6,275 nt of DNA, from NCBI GenBank assembly GCA_964533185.1, contig CAZHLD010000108.1, positions 1-6,275 on the forward strand, written 5' to 3'. The notes under the pieces were generated by a model. The model worked only from the letters and a program-made list of their open reading frames with translations, was not told the origin of the DNA and did no database searches. This stretch comes from CAZHLD01 sp964533185. GTDB lineage: Bacteria > Acidobacteriota > Terriglobia > Acidiferrales > UBA7541. The position numbers and the translations under genes are program-made. This document shows, in pieces, positions 5,287 to 6,275 of this stretch (its first letter is position 1; each line of letters opens with the position of its first letter).

Positions 5287-5583
5287 GCCTTCACGGGGGG
5301 AGAAGCAAATGCCAGGCTTTTTACGGACGGGAGTCCGGCCCAACGTGGCGCATCTGGTTTCCGGTAAGGCGACTTCACCGGGCAGTGCGGGCGAGCGGTC
5401 CATGAACACTGCTGCGTGAGGCGGGAGGCATGAGTCATTGTTGTGAGGACCGTGTTGGTATACAGTCCCCTTCAAACTGAGGCGGACGGGGGGGCACAGC
5501 CCCCTCGACCGGGGATCCGGAAGCGTGTCTCCGGCGAGACCCGGGGGATTAGGCGCGCCGACCGGTCCGCATAAGACTGCGGA
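5287..5583 (+). other. Gene-free, strongly structured interval of unknown role
   Basis: No convincing coding frame is present. Several compact hairpins can be drawn on the + strand. CGGAC (5324-5328), loop GGGA, GTCCG. CCGGTAAG (5361-5368), loop GCGA, CTT, one bulged C, ACCGG (5377-5381). CGGGGGGGC (5487-5495), loop ACA, GCCCCCTCG (5499-5507), with one G-U pair. GTCTC (5527-5531), loop CGGC, GAGAC. TCCGCA (5566-5571), loop TAAGAC, TGCGGA (5578-5583). Two of the loops are GNRA type, which is common in folded RNAs. It may be a remnant of a catalytic or retroelement RNA such as a group II intron, a separate ncRNA, or simply GC-rich DNA. I recognised no domain V motif. Confidence 0.35.
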
Positions 5584-5589
5584 GGGAGA

Positions 5590-5618
5590 TTGTCGAATGG
5601 AACAGAAGTTGGTACATT
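5590..5618 (+). promoter_or_regulatory. Possible promoter of the lipocalin-like gene
   Basis: TTGTCG (5590-5595) and TACATT (5613-5618) are spaced by 17 nt, each matching 4 of 6 consensus bases. The predicted start, near 5625, falls at the beginning of the leader's first hairpin, which gives a 5' UTR of about 137 nt. The matches are moderate. Confidence 0.35.
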
Positions 5619-5622
5619 GTAA

Positions 5623-5741
5623 GCAGTTGCCACCGGGGCAACTGCGGTGGTGGTTTCGTCTTAGGCCGACCTGGAGGGGGTTTATGCAGGTCAGCCTAAT
5701 TAAGAGTTGGGCCGACGGCGATCAACTGTCGCTGGCATCGC
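5623..5741 (+). promoter_or_regulatory. Structured 5' leader of the lipocalin-like gene
   Basis: Hairpin A has a perfect 9-bp stem, GCAGTTGCC (5623-5631) with GGCAACTGC (5637-5645), and loop ACCGG. Hairpin B pairs TTAGGC and GACCTG (5661-5673) with CAGGTC and GCCTAA (5687-5699) around one C-A mismatch, with a purine-rich loop. A weaker third stem is GCGAT (5718-5722) with ATCGC (5737-5741). CCACCG (5630-5635) can instead pair with CGGTGG (5645-5650), which would break hairpin A. No known riboswitch consensus is recognised, and no T-tract follows, so transcriptional attenuation is unlikely. Confidence 0.45.
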
Positions 5742-5748
5742 AAAATAA

Positions 5749-5757
5749 AAGGAGGTG
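5749..5757 (+). promoter_or_regulatory. Ribosome binding site of the lipocalin-like gene
   Basis: AAGGAGGTG is a near-perfect anti-16S match, with its GGAGG core 6 nt before ATG 5762. It fixes this ATG as the start, although the same frame stays open upstream to 5447. Confidence 0.88.
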
Positions 5758-5761
5758 CAAC

Positions 5762-6275
5762 ATGATACGCACGCTGAAGGTTCTACTTTTGGTCACGATG
5801 CTCGCGACGATGCTCGCCGCACAGAGCAGCTCGCGAGGGCCCCTCGAGGGCGCGTGGAAGGTGGCAGAGATTGTGGTCACCGGAGCGGACGCATCGAACA
5901 CGCCGAATCCACAGCCGGGCCTGTTTATTTTCACTCGGACGCACTATAGCTTTTTGTGGGTCCCCGGTAACCAGCCCCGCACGTTGTTCAAAGCAGAAGA
6001 CCCTACGAACGAAGAGAAGATCATGGCGTTCGATTCTTTTGTCGGCAACACGGGGACATATGAAGCTTCGGGTACGATATTGACGATTAGACCCATGGTG
6101 GCACGGTTCCCAAATTGTATGGGAGGTGCCTTCATGAGATATCAGTTCCGAGTCGAGGGAAACACCCTCTCGCTAACGCAGAAGTCCGCAGACGTGAATT
6201 GTCGGATTGGCCAGCGAGCCGTACCTTCCGCGCACCCTGCCAGCGAGACTCGGTGGAAGCTTACCCGCGTCGAGT
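5762..6275 (+). CDS. Secreted lipocalin-like protein (3' end outside window)
   Basis: The frame is open from ATG 5762 to the window edge, 171 residues without a stop. It begins with a Sec-type signal peptide: 'MIRTLK', then a hydrophobic core 'VLLLVTMLATMLAA', with likely cleavage near residues 19-22. The mature part resembles lipocalin-like domain proteins: 'PLEGAWKVAEIVVTGAD' (27-43), 'GLFIFTRTHYSFLWV' (53-67), 'FVGNTGTYEASGTILTIRP' (93-111) and 'MRYQFRVEGNTLSLTQ' (125-140). Two cysteines (119 and 147) might form a disulphide after export. Small beta-barrels of this type are thought to bind hydrophobic ligands, but no ligand is known. The C-terminal 'RWKLTRVE' is a usual last strand, so only a few residues are probably missing. 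It is the first + strand gene after the divergent region, with a strong ribosome binding site and a structured leader. Confidence 0.82.
   Translation, partial: MIRTLKVLLLVTMLATMLAAQSSSRGPLEGAWKVAEIVVTGADASNTPNPQPGLFIFTRTHYSFLWVPGNQPRTLFKAEDPTNEEKIMAFDSFVGNTGTYEASGTILTIRPMVARFPNCMGGAFMRYQFRVEGNTLSLTQKSADVNCRIGQRAVPSAHPASETRWKLTRVE

Noticed and set aside
5245..5475. Minus-strand frames of 66-76 residues in the divergent region
   Set aside because: Two overlapping frames compete, neither has a ribosome binding site, and they run across the arsR promoter. Treated as non-coding.
5490..5583. A tRNA-like fold
   Set aside because: There is no T-loop TTCRA motif, no acceptor stem pairing and no anticodon arm of normal size.

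Overview
The window looks like chromosomal DNA from a high-GC soil-type bacterium. An acidobacterium is my best guess, inferred from the gene mix: an exported DUF711 protein, an ArsR regulator with SRPBCC partners, a secreted lipocalin-like protein, and a VapBC pair of the 'DVNVLIYA' PIN type. No rRNA or other phylogenetic marker is present, so this assignment is weak.

Layout, left to right. (1) 21-1013 (+): a RimK-like ATP-grasp ligase. (2) 1014-1334: a non-coding interval with several strong stems, including three related 23-nt hairpins whose arms differ by compensatory changes. It ends in a very good intrinsic terminator at 1221-1262. It is either an elaborate 3' UTR of the ATP-grasp gene or a separate structured RNA or palindromic repeat element. 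(3) 1298-2013 (+): a VapBC-type toxin-antitoxin pair with its own promoter; the antitoxin mRNA is predicted to be leaderless and the two genes overlap by 20 nt. (4) 2014-2096: a short convergent gap with no clear terminator.

(5) 5211 down to 2097 (-): five genes in one direction. First comes an ArsR/SmtB-type repressor with no cysteine, then a DUF4287-SRPBCC fusion and a second SRPBCC (AHSA1-like) protein. These are followed by a previously unlisted 29-residue single-membrane-span peptide with a strong Shine-Dalgarno, and an exported DUF711 (UPF0210) protein. The first three have the arrangement of the known ArsR + SRPBCC modules. The arsR promoter is near consensus, and a perfect 6-4-6 palindrome lies between its -35 and -10, which suggests autoregulation. 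The last two genes may have their own weaker promoter near 3636-3664.

(6) 5249-5761: about 510 nt without a convincing gene. The left part holds many GC-rich hairpins, two of them capped by GNRA-type tetraloops. The right part looks like a promoter plus a structured 5' leader for the next gene. (7) 5762 to the window end (+): a secreted lipocalin-like protein that runs off the edge without a stop codon.

The strongest candidates for something undescribed are the covarying triple hairpin, the micropeptide between the SRPBCC and DUF711 genes, and the structured RNA region before the lipocalin-like gene.
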